Shown here: one piece after another, positions 1-8,453 of the stretch | Layout: each line of letters starts with the position of its first letter | Position numbering within the stretch: the stretch's first letter is position 1 | NCBI RefSeq assembly: GCF_900168195.1 | Contig: NZ_FUYX01000008.1 | Location: 124,001-188,000 of the forward strand | From: Allobosea thiooxidans | Lineage (GTDB): Bacteria > Pseudomonadota > Alphaproteobacteria > Rhizobiales > Beijerinckiaceae | Direction: 5' to 3' | DNA length: 64,000 nucleotides | Position numbers and translations under genes: made by a program | The notes under the pieces: generated by a model | The model's database searches: none | The model's input: only the letters and a program-made list of their open reading frames with translations | What the model was told of the DNA's origin: nothing

Positions 1-245
1 ATCTTTTCGGGGCCATCCTCGACATGTGCGTCGACCCGGCCAAGATGTGCATGCGCGACATGATGGCGATGGACGCCAAGGGCGGTGGCGGCAAGGAGGG
101 CATCCATATCGTGGCCGCGCTCGAATACGACAAGAGCGTGCGCCGGGGCGGGCAGCCGATGCCGCCGCGCCCCTTCGTGACGGCGATCTGCACGCCGACC
201 GACGTCTACGGCACCGCGGGCGCCACCGCCCGCGTCGCCAACTGA
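1..245 (+). CDS. cyoA: Cytochrome o ubiquinol oxidase subunit II (C-terminal fragment)
   Basis: Only the last ~80 residues are in the window, in frame from base 3, ending at TGA 243-245. The segment [20 protein letters not shown] followed by MAMDAKGG resembles the C-terminal tail of alphaproteobacterial CyoA, where methionine- and cysteine-rich sequence follows the cupredoxin domain. Subunit II is membrane-anchored with a periplasmic domain and takes part in quinol oxidation. The gene lies 31 bp upstream of cyoB in the same direction, which supports the call. The start, lipobox and membrane helices lie outside the window. Confidence 0.85.
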   Translation, partial: LFGAILDMCVDPAKMCMRDMMAMDAKGGGGKEGIHIVAALEYDKSVRRGGQPMPPRPFVTAICTPTDVYGTAGATARVAN

Positions 246-276
246 AGCGCTTGCGCGCCTGGCGAGCGAGGGAACC

Positions 277-2274
277 ATGACCTCCTATCCCGACTGGTGG
301 AAGCTGCTGTTCGGACGCTTCACGCTCGAGGCGATCCCTTACCACGAGCCGATCCTGATCGGGACCTTCGCCGCGGTGGCGCTCGGCGGCCTGGCGCTCG
401 TCGCGCTCGTCACACGCTACAGGCTCTGGGGCTATCTCTGGCACGAGTGGTTCACCAGCGTGGACCACAAGAAGATCGGGATCATGTACATGATCCTCGG
501 CGTCATCATGCTGCTGCGCGGCTTCGCCGATGCGCTGATGATGCGCGGCCAGCAGGCGATCGCCTTCGGCAGCGACGGCTACCTGCCGCCGCATCACTAC
601 GACCAGATCTTCACGGCGCATGGCGTGATCATGATCTTCTTCGTGGCGATGCCCTTCGTTACCGGCCTGATGAACTATGTCGTGCCGCTGCAGATCGGCG
701 CGCGCGACGTCGCCTTCCCCTTCCTCAACAATTTCAGCTTCTGGATGACGGTGGGCGGCGGCGTGCTGGTGATGGCCTCGCTCTTCGTCGGCGAATTCGC
801 CAGGACGGGCTGGCTCGCCTATCCGCCGCTCTCGGGGGCCGCCTACTCGCCCGGGGTGGGCATGGACTACTACCTATGGGCCCTGCAGATCGCAGGCGTG
901 GGCACGACCTTGTCCGGCGTCAACCTGATCGCGACGATCGTGAAGATGCGCGCGCCCGGCATGGACATCATGAAGATGCCGGTCTTCACCTGGACCTCGC
1001 TGTGCACCAACGTGCTGATCGTCGCGACCTTCCCGATCCTGGCGGCGACGCTCGCGCTTCTGACGCTCGACCGTTATGTCGGCACCAACTTCTTCACGAA
1101 CGATCTCGGCGGCAACCCGATGATGTACGTGAACCTGATCTGGATCTGGGGCCATCCGGAGGTCTACATCCTGATCCTGCCGCTCTTCGGCGTCTATTCG
1201 GAGGTGGCCTCGACCTTCTGCGGCAAGCGCCTCTTCGGCTACACCTCGATGGTCTATGCCACGGTGGTCATCACCATCCTGTCCTACCTGGTCTGGCTGC
1301 ACCATTTCTTCACGATGGGCTCGGGCGCCAGCGTGAACTCCTTCTTCGGCATCACGACGATGATCATCTCGATCCCGACGGGGGCGAAGATGTTCAACTG
1401 GCTGTTCACGATGTATCGCGGGCGCATCCGCTTCGAGCTGCCGATGATGTGGCTCCTCGCCTTCATGCTGACCTTCGTCATCGGCGGCATGACCGGCGTG
1501 ATGCTCGCGGTGCCGCCGGCCGATTTCGTGCTGCACAACAGCCTGTTCCTGATCGCCCATTTCCACAACGTCATCATCGGCGGCGTGGTCTTCGGCGTCT
1601 TCGCCGGCATCGCCTACTGGTTCCCAAAGGCCTTCGGCTTCAAGCTCGACAAGTTCTGGGGCCTGCTCTCCTTCTGGTTCTGGGTGATCGGCTTCTACGT
1701 CGCCTTCATGCCGCTCTACGTGCTCGGGCTGATGGGCGTGACGCGGCGCTTGAGCCGCTTCGAGGATCCTTCGCTGCAGATCTGGTTCGTCATCGCGGCC
1801 ATCGGCGCGGTGCTGATCCTGTTCGGCATCCTGTGCTTCCTGATCCAGATCGGCGTCAGCATCATGCGGCGGGACGAACTGCGCGACACGACCGGCGACC
1901 CCTGGAACGGGCGCACGCTGGAATGGTCGACCTCCTCGCCGCCGCCGGACTATAATTTCGCCTTCACCCCGATCGTGCACGATCTCGACGCTTGGGCCGA
2001 CATGAAGAAGCGCGGCTACCGGCGCCCGCTCGGCGGCTTCCGGCCCATCCACATGCCGCGGAATACCGGCGCCGGCATCATCATCGCCGGGCTGGCGACG
2101 ACCTGCGGCTTCGCGTTGATCTGGTACATCTGGTGGCTGGCGGCGCTGACCTTTGTCGGCGTGATCGCGACCGTGATCATCCACAGCTTCAACTACGACC
2201 GCGACTTCCACATCCCGACAGAGGCCGTTCTGCGCGAGGAGAATGCGCGCACCGAACTGCTCGGCCGGGCCTGA
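277..2274 (+). CDS. cyoB: Cytochrome o ubiquinol oxidase subunit I
   Basis: A 665-residue haem-copper oxidase catalytic subunit. It carries the low-spin haem and the haem-copper centre that reduces O2 to water and pumps protons. Visible ligand motifs are the helix II His in [11 protein letters not shown], the His-Tyr pair in [12 protein letters not shown], the CuB histidines in [12 protein letters not shown], and the haem histidines in [12 protein letters not shown]. Length matches E. coli CyoB (~660 residues), including the extra terminal helices that distinguish it from CoxA. GGGAACC lies just upstream of the ATG. It sits between cyoA and cyoC. Confidence 0.97.
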   Translation: MTSYPDWWKLLFGRFTLEAIPYHEPILIGTFAAVALGGLALVALVTRYRLWGYLWHEWFTSVDHKKIGIMYMILGVIMLLRGFADALMMRGQQAIAFGSDGYLPPHHYDQIFTAHGVIMIFFVAMPFVTGLMNYVVPLQIGARDVAFPFLNNFSFWMTVGGGVLVMASLFVGEFARTGWLAYPPLSGAAYSPGVGMDYYLWALQIAGVGTTLSGVNLIATIVKMRAPGMDIMKMPVFTWTSLCTNVLIVATFPILAATLALLTLDRYVGTNFFTNDLGGNPMMYVNLIWIWGHPEVYILILPLFGVYSEVASTFCGKRLFGYTSMVYATVVITILSYLVWLHHFFTMGSGASVNSFFGITTMIISIPTGAKMFNWLFTMYRGRIRFELPMMWLLAFMLTFVIGGMTGVMLAVPPADFVLHNSLFLIAHFHNVIIGGVVFGVFAGIAYWFPKAFGFKLDKFWGLLSFWFWVIGFYVAFMPLYVLGLMGVTRRLSRFEDPSLQIWFVIAAIGAVLILFGILCFLIQIGVSIMRRDELRDTTGDPWNGRTLEWSTSSPPPDYNFAFTPIVHDLDAWADMKKRGYRRPLGGFRPIHMPRNTGAGIIIAGLATTCGFALIWYIWWLAALTFVGVIATVIIHSFNYDRDFHIPTEAVLREENARTELLGRA

Positions 2275-2283
2275 GGGGCGACG

Positions 2284-2925
2284 ATGGCCAAGGCGACAGC
2301 GAAAGCGAAAGCGCAGGCGGCGAACGGCGTTCCGGCCTTCTACGTCACGGAAGACGAGCACGCCCATTCCGGCGGCTCGACCATGCTCGGCTTCTGGCTC
2401 TATCTGATGAGCGACTGCCTGGTCTTCGCGGTTCTGTTCGCGACCCATGGCGTGCTCGGGCGCAACTATGCGGCCGGCCCTTCCGGCGCCGATCTGTTCG
2501 ACCTGAGGCTCGTGGCGATCAACACCGCCATGCTGCTCTTCTCCTCGATCACCTACGGCTTCGCCATGCTGGCGATGGACAAGGGGCGGCAGGCGGCGGT
2601 GCAGGGCTGGCTCGTGGTCACCGGGCTCTTCGGCCTCGCCTTCGTCGCGATCGAGCTCTACGAATTCGCGCATCTGATCCATGAGGGCGCGACGCCGATG
2701 CGCAGCGCCTTCCTGTCGTCCTTCTTCGCGCTGGTCGGCACGCATGGCCTGCATGTCAGCTTCGGCCTGGTCTGGATGGTCGTGCTGATGACGCAGGTCG
2801 CCAGGCGCGGGCTGATCGAGGCCAACCGGCGCCGGCTGATGTGCCTCAGCATGTTCTGGCACTTCCTCGACGTCGTCTGGATCGGCGTCTTCACCTTCGT
2901 CTATCTGATGGGCGTGCTGAAATGA
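2284..2925 (+). CDS. cyoC: Cytochrome o ubiquinol oxidase subunit III
   Basis: A 213-residue COX3-family membrane protein with five predicted helices. Characteristic parts are [17 protein letters not shown] in the first helix, the conserved Glu in IELYEFAHL, and the [12 protein letters not shown] and [15 protein letters not shown] segments. It is a non-catalytic structural subunit of the bo3 complex. The N-terminus is rich in Lys and Ala ([13 protein letters not shown]), as in other CyoC proteins. It starts 9 bp after cyoB and overlaps cyoD by ATGA, so translation is probably coupled. Confidence 0.95.
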   Translation: MAKATAKAKAQAANGVPAFYVTEDEHAHSGGSTMLGFWLYLMSDCLVFAVLFATHGVLGRNYAAGPSGADLFDLRLVAINTAMLLFSSITYGFAMLAMDKGRQAAVQGWLVVTGLFGLAFVAIELYEFAHLIHEGATPMRSAFLSSFFALVGTHGLHVSFGLVWMVVLMTQVARRGLIEANRRRLMCLSMFWHFLDVVWIGVFTFVYLMGVLK

Positions 2926-3293
2926 GCGCTGGCAACCAGGCCGATCATCACGACGCGCACGGGGCCGACGGGGTGCCGCATGGCAGCCTGCGCGGCTATG
3001 TCGTCGGCTTCCTGCTCTCGGTCGTGCTGACCGCGATCCCGTTCTGGCTCGTCATGAACGACGTGCTCGGCAACGCGACGCTGACGGCGATCGTGATCAT
3101 GATCTTCGCCGCCGTACAGATCGTCGTGCACATGATCTATTTCCTGCACATGAACAGCCGCTCCGAGGGCGGCTGGACGATGATGGCGCTGATCTTCACG
3201 ATCATCATCGTGGCGATCGCGCTCGCCGGCTCGCTCTGGGTGATGTACCACCTCAACACCAACATGATGCCGACCGACATGCACAGGATGTGA
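2922..3293 (+). CDS. cyoD: Cytochrome o ubiquinol oxidase subunit IV
   Basis: A 123-residue small subunit with three membrane helices: [20 protein letters not shown], a middle one ending in the conserved VHMIYFLHM, and [19 protein letters not shown]. The CyoD/COX4-pro signature FLHMN is present. It aids assembly of the CuB/haem centre in subunit I. The ATG at 2922 overlaps the cyoC stop (ATGA), so I prefer it to upstream in-frame codons. The His- and Asp-rich N-terminus ([13 protein letters not shown]) is typical. Confidence 0.95.
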   Translation: MSAGNQADHHDAHGADGVPHGSLRGYVVGFLLSVVLTAIPFWLVMNDVLGNATLTAIVIMIFAAVQIVVHMIYFLHMNSRSEGGWTMMALIFTIIIVAIALAGSLWVMYHLNTNMMPTDMHRM

Positions 3294-4051
3294 GGCCGGC
3301 ATCCGTGTCTTCGGAAGCGGCAGGAAGGGAGCGCGGTGGCGTTGCCCGTCCGGTTTTCGTCGTTGCTCTCGCCCTGTTCACGCTGGTGTTCGCCGGCCTC
3401 GGCGTCTGGCAGGTCCAGCGGCGGAGCTGGAAGCTCGATCTGATCGCCCGCGTCGAGGCGCGCATCCATGCACCGCCTGCGGCGGCGCCGGGGCCGGCGG
3501 AATGGCCTGCCCTCGATGCTGCCACCGCCGAATACCGCCGCGTCGTCCTTGAGGGCCGCTATCTCGATGTGTCCGAGACGTTGACCATGGCCGTGACCGA
3601 GCGCGGGCCCGGTTTCTGGGTCCTGGCGCCATTCCGCAGCGATGCCGGCTTCACCGTCTTCGTCAATCGCGGTTTCGTGCCGGAGGATCGGCGTGAGGCG
3701 GAGGAGCGGCGCAGGGTCGCCGGCGAGCCAGCGCGGGTGGTCGGCCTGCTGCGGCTGACGGAGCCGGGGGGCGGCTTCCTGCGCGCGAACGACCCGGTGG
3801 GCGGGCGCTGGTATTCGCGTGACGTCGCCGCGATCGCCGCGGCGTGCGAGTTGGGCGCGGTCGCGCCCTATTTTGTCGATGCCGATGCGGCAGCCGAGCC
3901 CGGGCCGCTGCCACAGGGCGGCATGACCCAGCTCAGCTTCCGCAACACGCATCTGGTCTATGCGCTGACCTGGTTCTGCCTCGCCCTGATGAGCGCCGGG
4001 GCAGGGATCTACCTGCTGCGGGGGAAGGCCGAGGAGGAGCCCGGGGCGTAA
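3290..4051 (+). CDS. SURF1 family oxidase assembly protein
   Basis: A 253-residue SURF1/Shy1 homologue with the expected two-helix topology. An N-terminal helix (FVVALALFTLVFAGLGVWQV) holds the family GVWQ motif, and a C-terminal helix spans residues ~220-240 (LVYALTWFCLALM). The soluble loop between them has YRRVVLEGRY, RGPGFWVLAPFR and FVNRGFVP. SURF1 assists haem insertion into haem-copper oxidases. The frame opens with GTG at 3290, overlapping the cyoD stop; a second GTG at 3305 is possible. Its place as last gene of the cyo operon implies service to the bo3 enzyme rather than to an aa3 oxidase. Confidence 0.9.
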   Translation: MRPASVSSEAAGRERGGVARPVFVVALALFTLVFAGLGVWQVQRRSWKLDLIARVEARIHAPPAAAPGPAEWPALDAATAEYRRVVLEGRYLDVSETLTMAVTERGPGFWVLAPFRSDAGFTVFVNRGFVPEDRREAEERRRVAGEPARVVGLLRLTEPGGGFLRANDPVGGRWYSRDVAAIAAACELGAVAPYFVDADAAAEPGPLPQGGMTQLSFRNTHLVYALTWFCLALMSAGAGIYLLRGKAEEEPGA

Positions 4052-4071
4052 GGCTGGCTCAAGAACACTCC

Positions 4072-4216
4072 GTCATTCCGGGGCGATCCGAAGGATCGAG
4101 CCCGGAACCCAGAACCCACGCCGTCTCCGAATGAGCCGCGCGCGACCAATGCGCTTCAAGATTGGGCGCATCGGTTTTGGGTTCCGGGCCCATGCTTCGC
4201 CATGTCCCGGAATGAC
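4072..4216. repeat. Long imperfect inverted repeat between convergent genes
   Basis: The left arm begins GTCATTCCGGGGCGATCC and includes GAGCCCGGAACCCAGAAC (to ~4115). The right arm begins TTTTGGGTTCCGGGCCC (~4175) and ends ATGTCCCGGAATGAC (~4216). The arms are complementary at both ends, and each holds a small internal palindrome (CGATCCGAAGGATCG on the left). It lies between the SURF1 gene and the convergent M20 peptidase. I recognise the wording as a dispersed element of rhizobial-type genomes. It may also terminate both transcripts. Confidence 0.75.
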
Positions 4217-4228
4217 GGACGGGGCGGC

Positions 4229-5605
4229 TCAGCCCTCGCGCTTCAACTGCCCCAGCTCGTGCAGCAGGGCAGCGCCCGTCCGGATGCCGCTCTGGAAGCA
4301 GTCCAGCGTCATGTTCTCGTTCGGGGCGTGGTTGGCCTCGTCATGGTTGGCATAGGGCGTGACATAGGCCGGGATGCCGAGGATCTTGGTGAAGACGTAG
4401 TTCGGCAGGCTGCCGAAGCCGGCCGGGATCAGCAGCGGCTCCTCGCCATGGGCGGCGACGAAGGCGCGGCGCAGCGGCGCGGTGTAGCGCGAGGCGATCT
4501 GCGTCTTCGAGGGCTGCATGCCCGTCTCCTCGACGATGAACTCGACCTCCGGAGCGTGCTTTTCGACATGGGCCCGCACCTTGTCCAGGATGTCCTGCGG
4601 GTCCTGCGCCTCGACGAGACGGATATCGCATTTCACCAGCGCCTCGTTCGGCAGGACGGTCTTGGTGCCCGGGCCGCCATAGCCGCCGTGGAAGCCGTTG
4701 ATCGTCAGCGTCGGCTGGAAGCAGAGGCGGTCGTAGAAGGGCCGGTCGGCCGGGGCGTCGAGGCGCTTGAGGCCCAGCCCCTGCTTGAAGCCCTCGAGAT
4801 CGAGCGGCAGGCGCTCGATCGCCTCGATGTCCTCGGCGGTCGGCGGTTCGACGTCGTCGTGCAGGCCCGCGATGGTGATCTCGCCGGCCTCGTTCTTCAT
4901 GGTGGCGAGCAGGTGGACCAGGGTCCAGATCGGGTTCGGCACGACGCCGCCGAAATTGCCGGAATGGACGTCGCGGCTGGCATGGCGGCAGCGCAGGTCG
5001 AAGGAGACGACGCCGCGGGAGCCGAACTTGATGGTCGGTGCGCCGCTGGCATGGCGCGGGCCGTCGGCGGTGACGGCGAGGTCGGCCTTCAGCAGTTCCT
5101 GGTTGGCGCGGACGAAGCCGGCGATGCGCGGGCTGCCGATCTCCTCCTCGCCTTCGAGCAGCAGGATGACGTTGCAGGGCAGCTCGCCATGGACCCTGAG
5201 ATGGGATTCGATCGCGAGGATCTGGGCGAAGTGCTGGCCCTTGTTGTCGCCGACGCCGCGCGCATAGAGCCGGCCGTCGCGGATGGTGGGCTCGAAAGGC
5301 GGGGAGACCCATTTGTCGAGCGGATCCGGCGGCTGCACGTCGTAATGGCCGTAGAGCAGCACGGTCGGCTTGCCCGGCGCCTTCTCCCAACGTGCCACGA
5401 CCATGGGATGCCCTGTGGTCGGCACGAGGCTGGTTTCCAGCCCGATCTCCGTCAGCATCTCGACCAGCAGCGCTCCGACCTCGGCGATGCCGATGTTCTC
5501 GGCGCTGATGCTCGGGTGCCTGAGATAGGCGATCAGCCGGTCGAGGAAGACGCTGCGGTTGGCTTCGATATGATCGAAGACCGGAGCCAGGTCGGGGGAA
5601 GCCAT
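4229..5605 (-). CDS. M20 family metallopeptidase (dipeptidase-like)
   Basis: About 458 residues from MASPDLAPVF. Two-zinc M20 signatures are present: LLYGHYDVQPPDPLDKW (metal His and Asp), ARGVGDNKGQ, LLLEGEEEIGSP (catalytic and metal Glu), and a C-terminal NHDEANHAPNENM with metal His. The lid/dimerisation domain lies at about residues 200-360. The family hydrolyses dipeptides or N-acyl amino acids in the cytoplasm; the substrate cannot be read here. The reading frame extends 37 codons upstream, but that stretch (SARGAGPPDG) looks non-coding, so I chose ATG at 5605. No export signal is seen. It is monocistronic. Confidence 0.88.
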   Translation of the reverse strand: MASPDLAPVFDHIEANRSVFLDRLIAYLRHPSISAENIGIAEVGALLVEMLTEIGLETSLVPTTGHPMVVARWEKAPGKPTVLLYGHYDVQPPDPLDKWVSPPFEPTIRDGRLYARGVGDNKGQHFAQILAIESHLRVHGELPCNVILLLEGEEEIGSPRIAGFVRANQELLKADLAVTADGPRHASGAPTIKFGSRGVVSFDLRCRHASRDVHSGNFGGVVPNPIWTLVHLLATMKNEAGEITIAGLHDDVEPPTAEDIEAIERLPLDLEGFKQGLGLKRLDAPADRPFYDRLCFQPTLTINGFHGGYGGPGTKTVLPNEALVKCDIRLVEAQDPQDILDKVRAHVEKHAPEVEFIVEETGMQPSKTQIASRYTAPLRRAFVAAHGEEPLLIPAGFGSLPNYVFTKILGIPAYVTPYANHDEANHAPNENMTLDCFQSGIRTGAALLHELGQLKREG

Positions 5606-5742
5606 TTTGTTGGAGGCCTTTGCGAGGAAGCGTTGAGAATATGAATCAGGGTACGGCCCATCTGGCGGACCGGCGCCCCGGGCGCTGTGGCGACAGCCTA
5701 GGCGGTGATCCCACACCTCTCAACCGGCAGGGCTGGCCATTC

Positions 5743-5765
5743 GCGCCGCAGCGGCCATGCGGCGC
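5743..5765 (-). terminator. Stem-loop downstream of the B12 uptake operon
   Basis: A perfect 8-bp stem (GCGCCGCA / TGCGGCGC) with a 7-nt loop lies about 30 bp past the stop of the last btu gene on the reverse strand. No U-run follows, so it may be an mRNA 3' end rather than a classical intrinsic terminator. The rest of the 5606-5794 gap shows nothing I can identify. Confidence 0.45.
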
Positions 5766-5794
5766 GTTCAGATCGGGGCAAGCGGACAGCTCCG

Positions 5795-6589
5795 TCAGAT
5801 CTCGTCGGGTTGTCCATGGCTTTGCGCCCGCCAGGGCAGGAGGAAGGGTTCGCCGTCATGGCGGCCGCGCAACGCCACGACATTGAAGACGCTGCGCAGG
5901 CGGGCATCGTCGAGGACGGCTTCCGGGGTTCCCTCGGCGACCAGACGGCCGTGATCGAGCAGGGCGAGCCGGTCGCAGAAGCGGGTGGCGAGTGTGAGAT
6001 CGTGCAGCACCACGACGACGCCGGCGCCGCGGCGGGCGGTCCGGCGCAGCAGCTCCATCACCTCGAGCTGGTGCAGCGGGTCGAGGCCGGCGAGCGGCTC
6101 GTCGGCGAGGAGATAGGGCGCCTCGACCGCGAGCGCGCGGGCGAGCAGGACGCGCCGCCGCTCGCCGCCCGAGAGCGTGCCCATGGTGCGCTCGCCGAAG
6201 CCGGCGACATCGCAATGCGCCAGCGCCGCGGCAATCGCCGTGCTGTCGGCCTGCGTGGCGCCGCCGAAGGGCTGGCGATGCGGCAGGCGGCCGAGCCGGA
6301 CCACCGCCTCGACCGAGAGCGGCCAGGAGGTGTCGCCGCCCTGCGCCAGGAAGGAGACGCGCCGGGCGAGCGCTTGCCGGCCAAGCGCACGGGCGCTTTC
6401 GCCGTCGTAGAGCACCTTGCCCTGCGCGGGGGTGAGCAGGCCGGCCATGGCGCGCAGCAGCGTCGTCTTGCCGGCGCCGTTGGGGCCGATAAGGCCGAGG
6501 AGCTCGCCCGGTCTCAGGGCGAGGTCGACGTCCTGCAGGATCGTCTTGCCGCCGAGGGCGACGGCGATGCCATGGGCTTCGATCGCCAT
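5795..6589 (-). CDS. btuD: Vitamin B12-type ABC importer ATPase
   Basis: A 264-residue ATPase of the FecE/BtuD class. It has Walker A GPNGAGKTT (~residues 36-44), signature LSGGERRRVLLARAL, Walker B YLLADEPLAGLD and H-loop VVLHDLTLA. It energises the BtuC-like permease for periplasm-to-cytoplasm uptake. The ATG at 6589 shares one base with the permease stop (TGATG), so translation is coupled. An upstream in-frame extension is a shadow of the permease gene. It is the last gene of the btuB-F-C-D operon, whose riboswitch supports cobalamin or a corrinoid as substrate. Confidence 0.87.
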   Translation of the reverse strand: MAIEAHGIAVALGGKTILQDVDLALRPGELLGLIGPNGAGKTTLLRAMAGLLTPAQGKVLYDGESARALGRQALARRVSFLAQGGDTSWPLSVEAVVRLGRLPHRQPFGGATQADSTAIAAALAHCDVAGFGERTMGTLSGGERRRVLLARALAVEAPYLLADEPLAGLDPLHQLEVMELLRRTARRGAGVVVVLHDLTLATRFCDRLALLDHGRLVAEGTPEAVLDDARLRSVFNVVALRGRHDGEPFLLPWRAQSHGQPDEI

Positions 6590-7599
6590 CACGCTTCCCG
6601 CCGCATGCGATTGACCAGGCCGAACAGGAATGGCGCGCCGATCAGCGCCGTGACCACGCCGAGCTTCAGCTCCGGCCGGATCGGCGCGAGCCGGAGCGCC
6701 GTGTCGGCCAGGAGCACGAGGATGGCGCCGCCGAAGCCGCTCGCCAGCAGCAGCCGGCCGGGGCGGTTGCCGACCAAGGGGCGCAGCAGATGCGGCACGA
6801 CGAGGCCGACGAAGCCGATCGCACCGGAAACCGCGACCGCGCTGCCGACGGCGAGCGCGGTGCCGCCGATCAGCCGCAGCCGCAGCCAGCCCAGGTCGAA
6901 GCCGAGGCTGGCGGCGGTGTCCTCGCCCAGCGTCAGCGCGTCGAGCGCCGGTGCCGTCGAGAGCAGCAGGCCCCAACCGAGGAGCATCAGCGGCAGGGCG
7001 AGCAGGACATGGTCGAGGCTGCGGTCGGCGAGCGAGCCCATCAGCCAGAACACGATCTCCAGCGCCGCATAGGGGTTAGGAGCGAGGTTGAGGGCTAGCG
7101 CAGTCGCGGCGCCGGCGAAGGCGTTGAGAGCGACGCCGGCGAGGATCAGCGTGGCGGTGCCGGCGCCGCGTCCCAGCAGGACGAAGAGCAGGAACGTGGC
7201 GAGGATCGCGCCGGCGATGCCGCCGAGCGGCAGGGCGAGCGACAGGCTGGCCGAGAGCCCGCTGTAGAAGGCGAGGACCGAGCCGAAGGCGGCGGCGCTG
7301 GATATGCCGACGACGCCGGGCTCTGCCAGCGGGTTGCGCAGCAGCCCCTGCATCGCGGCGCCGGACAGGCCGAGGCTGAAGCCGACCAGCGCGCCGAGCA
7401 TGGCGCGCGGCAGGCGCAGCTCCGTCAGCACGAGCGCCGGCAGGCTCGGCCGCCCCGCCAGCCAGTCGTGGGTCGCCGCGCCGAGATCGAGCGGCGCGTA
7501 GCCGATTGCCGTCGAAAGCAAAAAGACGGCGAGCGTCGCGCCGGCGAGCAGCGCGATCAGGACCGGCAGCGAAGGCGGGTTGCTGGCGGGGGCTTTCAT
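6589..7599 (-). CDS. btuC: Vitamin B12-type ABC importer permease (FecCD family)
   Basis: A 336-residue polytopic protein with the FecCD pattern of about ten helices. Family motifs are LRLPRAMLGALVGFSLGLSG, AAMQGLLRNPLAEPG, the cytoplasmic coupling region ASLGFDLGWLRLR, and GFVGLVVPHLLRPLVG. I start at ATG 7599 (MKAPASNP), which overlaps the binding-protein stop by ATGA. 23 in-frame codons upstream are Arg-rich shadow sequence. It forms the membrane channel with the BtuD-like ATPase. Confidence 0.88.
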   Translation of the reverse strand: MKAPASNPPSLPVLIALLAGATLAVFLLSTAIGYAPLDLGAATHDWLAGRPSLPALVLTELRLPRAMLGALVGFSLGLSGAAMQGLLRNPLAEPGVVGISSAAAFGSVLAFYSGLSASLSLALPLGGIAGAILATFLLFVLLGRGAGTATLILAGVALNAFAGAATALALNLAPNPYAALEIVFWLMGSLADRSLDHVLLALPLMLLGWGLLLSTAPALDALTLGEDTAASLGFDLGWLRLRLIGGTALAVGSAVAVSGAIGFVGLVVPHLLRPLVGNRPGRLLLASGFGGAILVLLADTALRLAPIRPELKLGVVTALIGAPFLFGLVNRMRREA

Positions 7600-8453
7600 C
7601 GCTTTCCTTCGCCGGCCCGGGCCAGCAGTTCGATGGCGTCGAGTACGCTCGGCCCGGCGCAGGTCCACAATCGCGAAGGCAGGGCGACCAGCTGCAGGCG
7701 TTCGCCGAGCGCGCCGATCAGCGGGTGGCGCAGCACCTCATGGGCGAGCGAGGGGGGCCCGTCCGGCGTGTCGTTGAGGATCAGCATCTCGGCACCGCCG
7801 AGCGCTACAGTCTCCAGGGCGATCTGGCCGTAGCTGTCGATGCCGAGGCTGGCCGCGATATTGTCGAGGCCGGCAAGGGTCAGCACCTCGTCGACCAGCG
7901 AGCCGTGCCCGACGGTGAAGCCGTTGGGGCGCAGCACGATGGCGCGGCGGCGCTCGGCCGGGCGGGTCGCCGCCAGCGCGGCGAGCCTGGCGTCGATATC
8001 GGCGAGCAGGGCGGCGCCGCGCTCCTCCTCGCCCAGCAGTGCCGCCATCTCGACGATCTGCGCCCGCATCTCGGCGAGGTTGCGCGGCACGCCGAACTCC
8101 CGCACCGGCATGCCGACGCGCTTGAGCAGGGCGACCGTGGCGCGGGTGGTGTAGGCGCCGGCGATGACGAGGTCGGGCTTGGTGGCCAGCACCTCCTCGA
8201 CGAGACCGTGATTGACCCCGACCGCGCGCGCCGCCTCGGCCATGTTGGCGTTGCGCGGATCGCGCGAGAGCCAGGTGACGGAGGCGATGCGCGCGGGCGG
8301 TGCGAGGCGCAGGACGAGCTCGTCGGTGCACAGGTTGAGGGAGACGATCCGGCCCGGCTTCGCCGCCGCGGCCGGGGCTTGGGCGATCGCAGCCGCGCAG
8401 CAGGCGAGCGCTGCGAGGGCGCGCAGAACGAGCCGGGCACGAAGCGTCGTCAT
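7596..8453 (-). CDS. btuF: Vitamin B12-type periplasmic binding protein
   Basis: A 285-residue class III (BtuF/FepB fold) binding protein. The N-terminus MTTLRARLVLRALAALACCA, followed by an Ala-rich stretch to ~residue 31, is a Sec signal. The mature part opens RIVSLNLCTDELVLRLAPP, the usual first strand and helix, followed by KPDLVIAG. It delivers substrate to the BtuC-like permease. It overlaps btuB by ATGA upstream and the permease downstream. The cobalamin assignment rests on the riboswitch and on TonB-receptor neighbours more than on the sequence itself; a related corrinoid or metal chelate is possible. Confidence 0.83.
   Translation of the reverse strand: MTTLRARLVLRALAALACCAAAIAQAPAAAAKPGRIVSLNLCTDELVLRLAPPARIASVTWLSRDPRNANMAEAARAVGVNHGLVEEVLATKPDLVIAGAYTTRATVALLKRVGMPVREFGVPRNLAEMRAQIVEMAALLGEEERGAALLADIDARLAALAATRPAERRRAIVLRPNGFTVGHGSLVDEVLTLAGLDNIAASLGIDSYGQIALETVALGGAEMLILNDTPDGPPSLAHEVLRHPLIGALGERLQLVALPSRLWTCAGPSVLDAIELLARAGEGKR

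Noticed and set aside
874..2862. Long reverse-strand open frame of ~660 codons opposite cyoB/cyoC
   Set aside because: His/Arg/Glu-rich, low-complexity translation without any domain; it is an antisense shadow of well-conserved cyo genes in a GC-rich genome.
4202..5644. 480-codon forward frame opposite the M20 peptidase
   Set aside because: Composition is that of an antisense frame and no motif is visible, while the reverse strand has full M20 signatures.
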